Below are positions 5,647 to 11,492 of a DNA stretch of 12,980 bases, piece after piece. The position numbers were made by a program, and so were the translations under genes. Every line of letters begins with the position of its first letter. Within the stretch, counting starts at the first letter, position 1. Location of the stretch: NCBI GenBank assembly GCA_028701635.1, contig JAQVQJ010000022.1:1-12980 (forward strand), written 5' to 3'. The notes under the pieces were generated by a model, which did no database searches, had not been told where the DNA came from, and saw only the letters and a list, made by a program, of their open reading frames with translations. The stretch is from Clostridia bacterium (GTDB taxonomy: Bacteria > Bacillota_A > Clostridia > Christensenellales > UBA1242).

Positions 5647-5783
5647 TATGTAAATATTAAACCTCCAATCAACATCAAACTTAAAGTCAATGAAGTGCAA
5701 CTCGTCCAGTAAGCAACAGTCATCTTTTTTTCAATAAGACATAGCTTATTATAAATTTCTTCGTTGGATATTTTTACTCTCAT
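5646..5783 (-). CDS. Single-TM micro-protein, 45 aa
   Basis: ATG 5783 lies 3 bases after the stop of the 309-aa gene. The 45-residue product has a charged N-terminal helix (MRVKISNEEIYNKLCLIEKK) and one C-terminal hydrophobic segment (SLTLSLMLIGGLIF). The stop TAA at 5646-5648 overlaps the ATG of the holin-like gene, so the two are probably translationally coupled. The layout, a soluble helix followed by one membrane anchor, resembles small phage lysis-accessory proteins, but there is no sequence-level match I can name. Confidence 0.6.
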   Translation of the reverse strand: MRVKISNEEIYNKLCLIEKKMTVAYWTSCTSLTLSLMLIGGLIFT

Positions 5784-5786
5784 AAT

Positions 5787-6716
5787 TTATAATCCTGCCC
5801 TCGCTGTTTTAAGTTGTCCGGCTATTTGAGCTTGTTCTAATTCTGTCCTCCAGTTATTAATGGTATTTTTATTTAATGCTGCCTCTTCCAATATTGCATC
5901 TCCTCCGTCGGTGGCGAAATAATTTAAACTGTAAGAAGATGCCTTATTTGCTGCTGCCTCAAATTTGTTATTAACCATTTCAGCTTTATTAATTTCGTCT
6001 TGTATTGTATCATAATCCCCTATTCCCTGACCTAATAAATTTAAATTTGTTTGAATTGAAGATTTAAGATTGCCCCAATTATTATCAAACTCATCCTGAG
6101 TTACACTTTTACCACTTCTAGATAAAAAACTCCTAACAACACTATAAGCTGTAGTAAATGCTTTAGTTTCAACTTTAAAAATATCTTTTAATGTTTGCAT
6201 AGTTTCAGAGGTAGTCATACTTCCGTTTGGTTCTCCGGTTATAATATTTTTACCAGTTCCTTTTCTTCCAAAAATACTTTTAATTGTTGGCTCAAATGTT
6301 TCCATATTTGCTTGTTCATTAGTTTGTACTTGTTCAGTAGTACCCTGTGCAGTAACCTCTTTTGTTGTAGGTTGTGCTTGTGTAGTTTTAACTTGTCCTA
6401 ATAATTCCTTATTAACTGCGTTCTCAACAGCAATGGCTTCTAATTTCTTTTGTACTGCTTCCTGTTGCACTTGTTCGGGTGTTTTGGTTAAGACACTTGC
6501 TTTTTGTTTAGCCTTTTCATATTCCTTTAAACTTTCAAATTCAGAACTCTTAAAAGGTTGACTTACATCTGTTGTTGCAGCAGTCTTTCTAGGCTCTCCG
6601 GGAGTTATATTGCCACTAACATCTCTATTAATTATTTCAGTATCCCCTACCTTAGTTGATGCATTACCAAACTTATCTTTCTTTCTAACTTTAGTGTTTT
6701 TTAATATTATTGGCAT
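5787..6716 (-). CDS. Low-complexity helical virion-associated protein, 309 aa, unknown
   Basis: ATG 6716 overlaps the portal stop (TAATG) and has GGAGGT about 8 bases upstream, so the start is firm. Residues 1-60 are basic and polar (MPIILKNTKVRKKDKFGN). Residues 60-145 are Gln/Thr/Glu-rich and probably disordered or coiled-coil. Residues 165-309 are helical, with VTQDEFDNNWGNLKSSIQTN and a C-terminal ELEQAQIAGQLKTARAGL. There are no membrane segments and no cysteines. In tailed phages the gene after the portal often encodes a scaffold, minor head protein or protease; no protease motif is visible here. An internal virion or ejection protein, or a scaffold, are the likeliest roles, from position only. 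Confidence 0.75.
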   Translation of the reverse strand: MPIILKNTKVRKKDKFGNASTKVGDTEIINRDVSGNITPGEPRKTAATTDVSQPFKSSEFESLKEYEKAKQKASVLTKTPEQVQQEAVQKKLEAIAVENAVNKELLGQVKTTQAQPTTKEVTAQGTTEQVQTNEQANMETFEPTIKSIFGRKGTGKNIITGEPNGSMTTSETMQTLKDIFKVETKAFTTAYSVVRSFLSRSGKSVTQDEFDNNWGNLKSSIQTNLNLLGQGIGDYDTIQDEINKAEMVNNKFEAAANKASSYSLNYFATDGGDAILEEAALNKNTINNWRTELEQAQIAGQLKTARAGL

Positions 6717-7813
6717 TATGCACTACCTCCGGGGCTCATTTCCCCTGCAGTAACACCCATTTGACCTGTGTCCTTTCGCGTATCACTCTGTAACTGAGGT
6801 ATAAGGCTCTCAGGAGGGATTAAATCTATTCTAAGATATAATTGTGCCCATATTTGCTCTTCTACATACTTTTGGTCGTTTTCCACAATATTACCATAAG
6901 CAGTGTAAATAACCTTACTCTCACTTTCAGTAGAGTTTCCACCTGCACCGGGAATAATCTGAGGCAAACCTATATTTCTATAAAACTTATTCCTTATATC
7001 ATTTCTCCACTCAAATATTGCAGCACTAAGGTTTATCTCAACTAATTCATGAGTTACTAAGTTGTCATCATCAGGAATAAATAAGTTTTCCCCACCTAGA
7101 GATCTTGCTCTATTAACTTTAGTTACAAAATCAGTTATTTTAGTTGTATCATCAGTTTTTAACTTCCACAAAATCATAGGTATTGCTTGATTGTGCATAA
7201 CTTTTCTAACATCAGCAAAACTCTCTTCGTCTGCCTTTAAAGTTGGTTCTAAGACATCTATTTCTGATATTCCATGAATTTGTCCGCACATTGATAGATT
7301 TTGAAAGTGCAGTATCTCTTCAGGTTTCCATTTAGTAGGTTTTGCATCATTAGGTTTGTTAAATTGCTCATATCTAATTATATCTCCGAATTTATTGTAA
7401 ACAATTCTTATGTTAGCGGGATTAAGAAGTTTCAAATTAATTAATTTGCCTGTCTTAGTATCTGTTATAATTTCAGCAAAAGCATCTCCATAAATTCTCT
7501 TCATAATTTCCATTGAAAATAAAATATCCCTGAAAGATTGCTTGCCGTTACCTCTTATATGTTCTAAAGTTACTGTTGTTGATGCATCTGCAGTGTAACC
7601 CTTTCCAACATCCCATATCGCTTTCATTACTAAAGCAGATTTTAAATCGGGGTTAGAATTAAACCATCCCCACTGAATAGAAGCCCTGTCATTAGTCCAT
7701 GTTGTCTCATCTAAGTCTTTTGCTTCATTTACATTTAAAGGTGTTACTTCATACTCTTTAACCTGATTAGTGAAGTCGCTTTGCTGTGTTTTTGTTGTGT
7801 CTAAGTTTCCCAT
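6716..7813 (-). CDS. Portal protein, HK97/SPP1-type, 365 aa
   Basis: The portal is the dodecameric ring at the capsid vertex through which DNA is packaged. Diagnostic stretches are WGWFNSNPDLKSALVMKAIW (47-66), the YGDAFAEIITD segment (108-118), LKLLNPANIRIVYN (127-140), KPEEILHFQNL (163-173) and the HGISEIDVLEP helix (180-190). A clip/stem-like NKFYRNIGLPQIIPG and an E-S-E-S-K segment follow. At 365 residues it is at the short end for portals. The last 25 residues are Gly/Ser/Met-rich. It follows the 226-aa gene after 2 bases and is translationally coupled to the next gene. Its distance from TerL (three genes between) is greater than in most tailed phages. Confidence 0.9.
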   Translation of the reverse strand: MGNLDTTKTQQSDFTNQVKEYEVTPLNVNEAKDLDETTWTNDRASIQWGWFNSNPDLKSALVMKAIWDVGKGYTADASTTVTLEHIRGNGKQSFRDILFSMEIMKRIYGDAFAEIITDTKTGKLINLKLLNPANIRIVYNKFGDIIRYEQFNKPNDAKPTKWKPEEILHFQNLSMCGQIHGISEIDVLEPTLKADEESFADVRKVMHNQAIPMILWKLKTDDTTKITDFVTKVNRARSLGGENLFIPDDDNLVTHELVEINLSAAIFEWRNDIRNKFYRNIGLPQIIPGAGGNSTESESKVIYTAYGNIVENDQKYVEEQIWAQLYLRIDLIPPESLIPQLQSDTRKDTGQMGVTAGEMSPGGSA

Positions 7814-7815
7814 GT

Positions 7816-8496
7816 TTATAAGTCTAAATTAAAAGGTATCCATGCTTTAAATTGAGTAGTTGCATATAAAGGATATGTTGCAGTTCCGTTAGCTGATGGT
7901 CTTATATAATCTGTATTAACTCCCTCATCTCTATCTGTCGGATCACATCCAAAAGCTGACCTCATAGTACCTGATCCTGCTTTGGCCCACATTTCAGCTG
8001 TTACTCTTAAAATTTCTCCTTTCTTAAAATTAGTTAATGGAATTGGAACTTTTAAACAAACCATTTTCCAACCTAAACTTGCATCTGTAGTAAAAGTTAA
8101 ACCTGCAGGTGTAGCATTACTTGCTATATCTGTCTCAACTGCACCATCCCACTTTCTAACTTTAATTACTTCATAAGCATCTCCATCATTACTATTTGCG
8201 TGCAAGAATAAATAATGATTAAAAATTGCAGTTCCTCTTATTGCTTGTGGTGCATTAAAAGCAGTTAAATCAAAATCAACATCTAAAACTTTTGCAAAAC
8301 TAGCTTCAGTATCTGTTGAAGTTGCAGTTATAACAGAAGAATAAACTTGACTTTTACTTAAAAAATAAGTTGTTGATGTACTATCTGTTTGAGCTGCACC
8401 GTAAAATAATTGAACTCCTGTATTTTCTGCTAAATCTTCATAACTATAAGTTGCTACTGCACTTGATTGTGAATTAAAAGGTGTTGGGAATGGCAT
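7816..8496 (-). CDS. Beta-rich virion-like protein, 226 aa
   Basis: The sequence is Thr/Ser/Ala-rich with alternating hydrophobic residues, few charges and no membrane segment, the composition of a beta-sandwich virion protein. Landmarks are YSYEDLAENTGVQLFYGA near the N-terminus, AIFNHYLFLHANS (about 90-103), a VPIPLTNFKKGEILRVTAEMW block (about 151-171) and FKAWIPFNLDL at the end. I associate the early GTG/NTG-x2-LFYG pattern with uncultured-virus structural proteins, but cannot name a family. It could be a capsid surface, vertex or simple tail protein. The gene follows the 116-aa gene with a 1-nt gap and precedes the portal. Confidence 0.7.
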   Translation of the reverse strand: MPFPTPFNSQSSAVATYSYEDLAENTGVQLFYGAAQTDSTSTTYFLSKSQVYSSVITATSTDTEASFAKVLDVDFDLTAFNAPQAIRGTAIFNHYLFLHANSNDGDAYEVIKVRKWDGAVETDIASNATPAGLTFTTDASLGWKMVCLKVPIPLTNFKKGEILRVTAEMWAKAGSGTMRSAFGCDPTDRDEGVNTDYIRPSANGTATYPLYATTQFKAWIPFNLDL

Positions 8497-8497
8497 T

Positions 8498-8848
8498 TTA
8501 ATTTAAAGTTTGATTTTGTTTATTTGATAAGTATTTCAATGCCTGAGAGTATCTCTCATAATTATTATTCATAAGCATATCTGCCTCACGAGTTAAATAG
8601 CCTGTTGGGTCAAAAGATATTATATTCATTCCGATTATTGCTCCTGCTGCAGTTGCTAATGCCCCTTTTATTCTTGCATTTTGGGCGGTATAATTAGCAA
8701 TCCAATCGTTATGAGTTTCAGTACATATAAAACCCTCTGCCTCAGTACACCATGCTAATAAAGTTGCTGCACTTGCTATAACTGAAGAGTTTGCATGAGT
8801 TCCTGCATTTGCTATTGCGGCTGCAGAAGATACCATTGTCCATGTCAT
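8498..8848 (-). CDS. Ala-rich small protein, 116 aa, unknown
   Basis: ATG 8848 overlaps the stop of the upstream 68-aa gene (ATGA). The first two thirds are unusually Ala/Ser/Thr-rich (MVSSAAAIANAG, then VIASAATLLAWCTEAEGF), followed by a conserved-looking HNDWIANYTAQNARIK, a short hydrophobic segment (LATAAGAIIGMNIISF) and a polar helical tail (NNNYERYSQALKYLSNKQNQ). The composition is like phage head-tail adaptor or small virion proteins, but there is no identifiable domain. The position between TerL and portal supports a structural or packaging role. Confidence 0.65.
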   Translation of the reverse strand: MTWTMVSSAAAIANAGTHANSSVIASAATLLAWCTEAEGFICTETHNDWIANYTAQNARIKGALATAAGAIIGMNIISFDPTGYLTREADMLMNNNYERYSQALKYLSNKQNQTLN

Positions 8849-9051
8849 CTTATATTACCTCTTCTAAGTGTTGCGGCTATTTGTTGTCCCATTAATTCAA
8901 TGGACTTCTCAAAAACCTCTCCCATAGCATAAGCATCGTTGGATAATATTGTTTTTGATTTTTCAACTTTTTCCTTAACCTTTTCGTCTTTCTCTTCGAT
9001 ATTGATTTTTTCATTTGTTGTGTATTTGTCCTTAAACCTGTTTAATTCCAT
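8845..9051 (-). CDS. Charged coiled-coil protein, 68 aa, unknown
   Basis: This short protein is dominated by Lys and Glu in its first half (KINIEEKDEKVKEKVEKSK), consistent with a coiled coil, and ends with an amphipathic helix (EKSIELMGQQIAATLRRGN). ATG 9051 has no ribosome site but lies 26 bases after an AT-rich TATA-like element, so it may begin a leaderless message for the 9051-to-5464 group including the portal. It overlaps the next gene by 4 bases. The function is not recognised. Confidence 0.6.
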   Translation of the reverse strand: MELNRFKDKYTTNEKINIEEKDEKVKEKVEKSKTILSNDAYAMGEVFEKSIELMGQQIAATLRRGNIR

Positions 9052-9072
9052 AGTTAAACAATTATAATGAAG

Positions 9073-9081
9073 AATTTAAAA
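9073..9081 (-). promoter_or_regulatory. Possible TATA box for the 68-aa gene
   Basis: TTTTAAATT on the minus strand is centred 26 bases before ATG 9051, in the only gap (51 bases) between TerL and the next gene. The spacing matches the stronger leaderless promoters at 4308 and 5450. Confidence 0.45.
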
Positions 9082-9102
9082 CTTTCTGTTTTATTTATAA
9101 AT

Positions 9103-10386
9103 CTATGCAGCCCACAAATTAAGTGTTTTATCTTGTACAGCTAGATAAACAGCCCTTACTATTCCCTCTGCTGCGTGGGTGTCTTTTCCAAAAATAGTTG
9201 TTTTTCCGTCTTTTGTATCTATCTGAACACTTGCTAGAGATAATTTAATATCCTCATCATCCAGTAATTTTAAATTTCCTTTTTCTCCTGCTACTAGAGT
9301 TGTGATATACATATCTTCTTTAATTAATCTTTTTTTAGATTTATCTTCACTATCTAAAGCTCTCCTGCTATTGTTTAAAGCCACAACTTTGTCTTTAGTT
9401 CTACTAGTTGCTAATAATTCTGAGAAAACACCAAACCCTACTCCCATGTCATCAATTCCCATTTTTTTAAAATGGAATTTATCATAAAAATCTAAAATTT
9501 TATTTGTGGTTTGTGTTGTGTATTCCTTTTTTGTTATTAAGTGTTCTATTTGCCTTATTTTATCTTTATCAATTTTATCCACACTATCAAAGGAGTTTTT
9601 ATCTTCGCCCATTCCTGCAATATCCGCCCCAAAATATGTTTTACCTCTAATTATTCCATCTCTTTTTATTGTGCACATTTTAGAAATCCATTCATCACTG
9701 AAAAATCTTCTTAAATCTTCTAGGAATAAACCTAAGTATTCTTGTCCGTATTGTAGTTCAGTCATCTCTTCTTTTTCTTCTTTTAACATTCTTATAGCTC
9801 CATCTCTCTTTTCCAAAGTCCAAAATGAGCTTATCTTCCTTTCATTTATTGCTTGTTCGCTTGATTTATAAAATACTTTCCATATTCCACTTTTATTGTT
9901 AAAACATTCCCAAAAATAACCCTGTTTTCCGAATGGTGTACTATCCATCCATATTTCACCGTCTGTTGTTAATAAAACTGGTTTAGCTGCCTCTATAGCA
10001 AATTCAGGTATTCTAGAAGCCTCATTAAGCCATAAAATACCCCCTGTAAATCCTCTTATTGCGTTTCCGGTTGATCCTACTGGACGGCTAATTATTACAG
10101 AATTATTTTTTAATTTGATTTGTGATTTTGTTAAATCGGTCTTTTTCCTAGAAATCATATTTTTATTAATTTCTTCTAAAAATCTTAATACCATTACTAT
10201 TACTAATTGTGCTTGATCTTCTGTTATTGATACTACAATTATATTAGTTCCTGATTTTTCTAATAATCTTTTAGCTGCTTTTCTAGCAAAAGTTGTAGTT
10301 CCGCCTATTTGACGACCCTTACATAATAAAATTCTCTTTTCTGTGCAGTTAATAATTTCATTCTGCCAATCATCAAAAATTAGCAT
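9103..10386 (-). CDS. terL: Terminase large subunit (packaging ATPase-nuclease), 427 aa
   Basis: TerL pumps viral DNA into the procapsid through the portal and cuts it. The ATPase half has a Walker A-type GRQIGGTT (24-31), a Walker B-type ILWLNEAS (117-124) with the catalytic Glu122, and the STPFG coupling motif (149-153). The nuclease half has an ADIAG strand with Asp255, an IDDMG motif (311-315) and a late acidic segment (DTHAAEGIVRAVYLA, from 402), as expected for the RNase H-like fold. Two residues deviate: the usual Walker A Lys is Gly29, and the Walker B Asp is Asn121. The start is 5 bases after the upstream gene and keeps the family-typical FDDWQ opening. No clear small terminase gene is present. 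Length is normal to slightly short. Confidence 0.93.
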   Translation of the reverse strand: MLIFDDWQNEIINCTEKRILLCKGRQIGGTTTFARKAAKRLLEKSGTNIIVVSITEDQAQLVIVMVLRFLEEINKNMISRKKTDLTKSQIKLKNNSVIISRPVGSTGNAIRGFTGGILWLNEASRIPEFAIEAAKPVLLTTDGEIWMDSTPFGKQGYFWECFNNKSGIWKVFYKSSEQAINERKISSFWTLEKRDGAIRMLKEEKEEMTELQYGQEYLGLFLEDLRRFFSDEWISKMCTIKRDGIIRGKTYFGADIAGMGEDKNSFDSVDKIDKDKIRQIEHLITKKEYTTQTTNKILDFYDKFHFKKMGIDDMGVGFGVFSELLATSRTKDKVVALNNSRRALDSEDKSKKRLIKEDMYITTLVAGEKGNLKLLDDEDIKLSLASVQIDTKDGKTTIFGKDTHAAEGIVRAVYLAVQDKTLNLWAA

Positions 10387-10391
10387 TTTAA

Positions 10392-10586
10392 TTATTTCTT
10401 ACTGAAAAGTCCTTTTTTCTTTTGTGGTTCTTCTTTTGGAAAAGATGCAAGTTGCTGTTCACAAAAATTAATGGCTGTTTGTATAGTCATTATATTCATT
10501 TGGATTTCGTCGAGGGTTGTTTTTTCCTTTTCGAGAATTTTTGTAAGTTCTTCTTTTTTCTTTTCGAAAGTTTCTTTTGTTATCAT
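10392..10586 (-). CDS. Small coiled-coil protein upstream of terL, 64 aa
   Basis: The 64 residues are an almost continuous charged helix: MITKETFEKKKEELTKILEKEK, split by a TTLDEIQMN segment, a second helix with ALL-type spacing (IQTAINFCEQQL), then a basic tail (PQKKKGLFSKK). ATG 10586 has AGGAGG about 9 bases upstream and a TATA box 43 bases upstream, giving a short leader. It is first in the virion block, the usual place of the small terminase subunit, but it lacks a recognisable DNA-binding domain and is much shorter than normal TerS. A minimal TerS-like oligomer or a scaffold helper are guesses. Confidence 0.65.
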   Translation of the reverse strand: MITKETFEKKKEELTKILEKEKTTLDEIQMNIMTIQTAINFCEQQLASFPKEEPQKKKGLFSKK

Positions 10587-10595
10587 CTTGTTATT

Positions 10596-10600
10596 CCTCC
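10596..10600 (-). promoter_or_regulatory. Ribosome binding site of the first virion gene
   Basis: GGAGG on the minus strand, 9 bases before ATG 10586. Together with the TATA box at 10625-10634 it implies a leader of about 18 nt, unlike the leaderless genes. Confidence 0.65.
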
Positions 10601-10624
10601 TTATAAAATTATTAGAATAAGAAA

Positions 10625-10634
10625 GTTTAAATAT
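10625..10634 (-). promoter_or_regulatory. Virion-block promoter TATA box
   Basis: ATATTTAAAC on the minus strand, identical to the element at 5450 and centred about 43 bases before ATG 10586, so initiation would fall near 10604, just before the ribosome site. The plus-strand reading is also TATA-like. Confidence 0.65.
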
Positions 10635-10679
10635 TTTGTTGTTTGTTTTATTTTGGTTTCTTGAATGACACCATTTTGA

Positions 10680-10715
10680 AGCAGGGGGTTCATATTCTTT
10701 CCCTCTGCTTTTTTT
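10680..10715 (+). terminator. Hairpin with seven-T tail, intrinsic-terminator-like
   Basis: A nine-pair stem (AGCAGGGGG with CCCTCTGCT, one G-T pair, 12-nt loop) is followed directly by T7 on the plus strand. It looks like a bacterial-style intrinsic terminator, yet no plus-strand gene lies upstream on this side. It may end a short antisense or regulatory RNA started at the plus reading of the TATA at 10625-10634, or be part of the origin. Confidence 0.5.
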
Positions 10716-10762
10716 GAATTATTGGGAAGTAAAAATTATTAGGAAAATTTCTGTGGGATCTA

Positions 10763-10787
10763 CCCCCCCTTTCCCCCCCTTTTTTTA
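10763..10787. repeat. Paired C6 and T runs (homopurine on minus strand)
   Basis: The plus strand reads C6-T3-C6-T7, so the minus strand is an uninterrupted A/G stretch with two G6 runs. It can form a G-quadruplex between strands or a triplex, and easily melts at its T end. Confidence 0.6.
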
Positions 10788-10808
10788 ATCGTCGCAAAAA
10801 CCAAAGCA

Positions 10809-10883
10809 ATTAGTTCGTATAATCTAATGATACTTTATATACGCTGTTACATAGTACATATAATATGTATTATACGAACTAAT
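10809..10883. repeat. 15-bp perfect inverted repeat flanking a TATA element
   Basis: ATTAGTTCGTATAAT (10809-10823) and its exact reverse complement (10869-10883) are separated by 45 bases. The spacer holds TTTATATA (10834-10841) and a smaller palindrome ACATA-TAA-TATGT next to the right arm. Arms of this length, with a promoter-like core, suggest a binding site for a dimeric regulator or replication initiator, or a cruciform. Confidence 0.8.
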
Positions 10884-10890
10884 AAAGAAC

Positions 10891-10926
10891 AGGGTGCCCT
10901 CCCCCCCCGACCCCTCCGGGCACCCT
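10891..10926. repeat. GC-rich 9-bp stem with C-rich loop
   Basis: AGGGTGCCC and GGGCACCCT form a perfect 9-bp stem around an 18-base loop that is almost all C on the plus strand. In this AT-rich genome it is the strongest potential stem-loop. The minus-strand loop is G-rich and could form a quadruplex. Confidence 0.75.
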
Positions 10927-10930
10927 TTGC

Positions 10931-10976
10931 CTTTCCTTTCCGTTCCTTTCCGTTCCTTTCCCCACCCCCCCAGTTC
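10931..10976. repeat. Pyrimidine tract with 10-bp tandem repeats
   Basis: CGTTCCTTTC is repeated at 10941-10950 and 10951-10960, with a related unit before it (CTTTCCTTTC) and a C-run after it. The plus strand is nearly pure pyrimidine for over 40 bases, a possible DNA-unwinding, triplex-forming or primase site. Confidence 0.65.
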
Positions 10977-11009
10977 CTTTATGTGAGCGAACAACAACTT
11001 AAAGAAATG

Positions 11010-11018
11010 TATTTAAAC
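11010..11018 (+). promoter_or_regulatory. Candidate TATA box for the plus-strand block
   Basis: TATTTAAAC on the plus strand matches the core of the other promoters. Initiation near 11043 would place the inverted repeat at 11027-11054 over the start site and leave a leader of about 65 nt before ATG 11110. A second TATA-like ATATAATTAA at 11074 offers a shorter leader. Confidence 0.45.
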
Positions 11019-11026
11019 TTAGAATG

Positions 11027-11054
11027 ATTAGCGCAAGCGTAGCGACGCGCTAAT
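11027..11054. repeat. 8-bp inverted repeat with nested GCG stem
   Basis: ATTAGCGC (11027-11034) and GCGCTAAT (11047-11054) are perfect complements. GCGT/ACGC inside can extend an alternative stem. It is GC-rich compared with its surroundings and lies about where RNA from a TATA at 11010-11018 (TATTTAAAC) would begin. Confidence 0.6.
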
Positions 11055-11109
11055 TAAAGGCTAAATTAAAGACATATAATTAAGGGTGAGCGAACATAAA
11101 GGATAACCT

Positions 11110-11331
11110 ATGAAACAAAACAAAAAAGTAATACAGGAACATCACTTAGAATATCAAGACAAAAGGAAAGTAGAAGAAAAGACAGGTAAAACAGTATTTT
11201 TATATAAAGGTGAACATTGGGCTATTACTCAATTACAGAGAAGAAAAAACATTAGTGAAGGTTTTATTGAAGCATTAGAGTTTTGGATTAACGAAAATAA
11301 AGCAAAAGCAATTAAGTTATTCAAAACATAA
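11110..11331 (+). CDS. Conserved-looking small protein, 73 aa, unknown
   Basis: The first gene of the plus-strand block encodes a basic 73-residue protein. After MKQNKKVIQEHHLEYQDK come KTGKTVFLYKGEHWAITQL and QRRKNISEGFIEALEFWI, then a Lys-rich end. The EHH-x2-Y start, strand with KGEHW, and helical RRKN-SEGF-EAL-x-WI part form a pattern I associate with small archaeal proteins that have an HNH-nuclease-like EHH, but at this length a complete nuclease site is not visible (no clear third metal residue set). DNA binding or a nuclease remnant are possibilities only. No strong ribosome site; AGGATAACC lies just upstream of ATG 11110. Confidence 0.65.
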   Translation: MKQNKKVIQEHHLEYQDKRKVEEKTGKTVFLYKGEHWAITQLQRRKNISEGFIEALEFWINENKAKAIKLFKT

Positions 11332-11332
11332 A

Positions 11333-11342
11333 TATTTAAATA
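11333..11342 (+). promoter_or_regulatory. TATA box with no gene downstream (candidate RNA promoter)
   Basis: A perfect TATTTAAATA, the same palindrome as the capsid promoter, begins 2 bases after the 11110-gene stop. Initiation would fall near 11363, where no convincing gene follows. Confidence 0.55.
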
Positions 11343-11362
11343 GAAGAACAATATAAATTAAT

Positions 11363-11470
11363 TATCTTTCTGAATGGGAGATTGAATATATTTCTATTTG
11401 GAGGTGTGTTACCACTTGGTAGGTATATACCCACTGTTTTCTTTTTCTTGATTACTTCTTTTTCTTTTAA
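11363..11470 (+). ncRNA. Candidate small non-coding RNA
   Basis: The stretch between the TATA at 11333-11342 and a T-rich tract at 11439-11470 has its own promoter and terminator spacing but no usable frame beyond a 23-codon hydrophobic GTG frame (11406-11477) with GGAGG only 1 base before it. It contains overlapping palindromic elements (TACCACTTGGTA at 11410-11421 and GGTATATACC at 11422-11431). It could be an RNA of about 80-110 nt, a leader or a protein-binding region. Confidence 0.35.
11439..11470 (+). terminator. T-rich tract, likely archaeal terminator
   Basis: Repeated T4-T5 runs separated by single C or G bases on the plus strand, downstream of the 11110 gene and of the candidate RNA, before the next promoter. 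Confidence 0.5.
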
Positions 11471-11492
11471 TTTATAAATCTATCGGAAATGA

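Larger units (their letters stand above)
10983..11096 (+). repeat. 11-bp direct repeat pair GTGAGCGAACA
   Basis: GTGAGCGAACA occurs at 10983-10993 and 11086-11096, flanking the inverted repeat at 11027-11054 and lying upstream of the 11110 gene. Iteron or operator use is possible. Confidence 0.6.
10587..11109. other. Gene-free divergent region, candidate origin of replication and control region
   Basis: This 523-bp stretch has no convincing gene and separates the two divergent gene blocks. It holds the minus-strand promoter, a hairpin with a T tail (10680-10715), two C6-T3/T7 tracts (10763-10787), a 15-bp inverted repeat pair around a TATA box (10809-10883), a 9-bp GC hairpin (10891-10926), a pyrimidine tract with 10-bp repeats (10931-10976), an 11-bp direct repeat (10983 and 11086) and an 8-bp inverted repeat (11027-11054). 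Its local GC content is far above the surrounding genome. Such a combination of iteron-like repeats, strand asymmetry and divergent promoters is typical of viral origins, but no initiator gene is recognised to confirm it. Confidence 0.6.

Noticed and set aside
5464..5700. Longer 78-residue version of the holin-like protein starting at 5700
   Set aside because: The upstream part lies inside the 45-aa gene in another frame; ATG 5646 has a TAATG overlap and gives a complete two-TM protein.
9302..9871. Plus-strand frames opposite terL
   Set aside because: They are antisense to a well-supported terminase and have hydrophobic, low-information composition.
10392..10586. Firm call as small terminase subunit
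   Set aside because: Position fits, but it is too short and lacks a DNA-binding domain; only coiled-coil character is visible.
10827..11027. Plus-strand 66-residue frame over the C-rich region
   Set aside because: Encodes Pro/Phe runs from the pyrimidine tract, has no ribosome site, and overlaps all the repeat elements.
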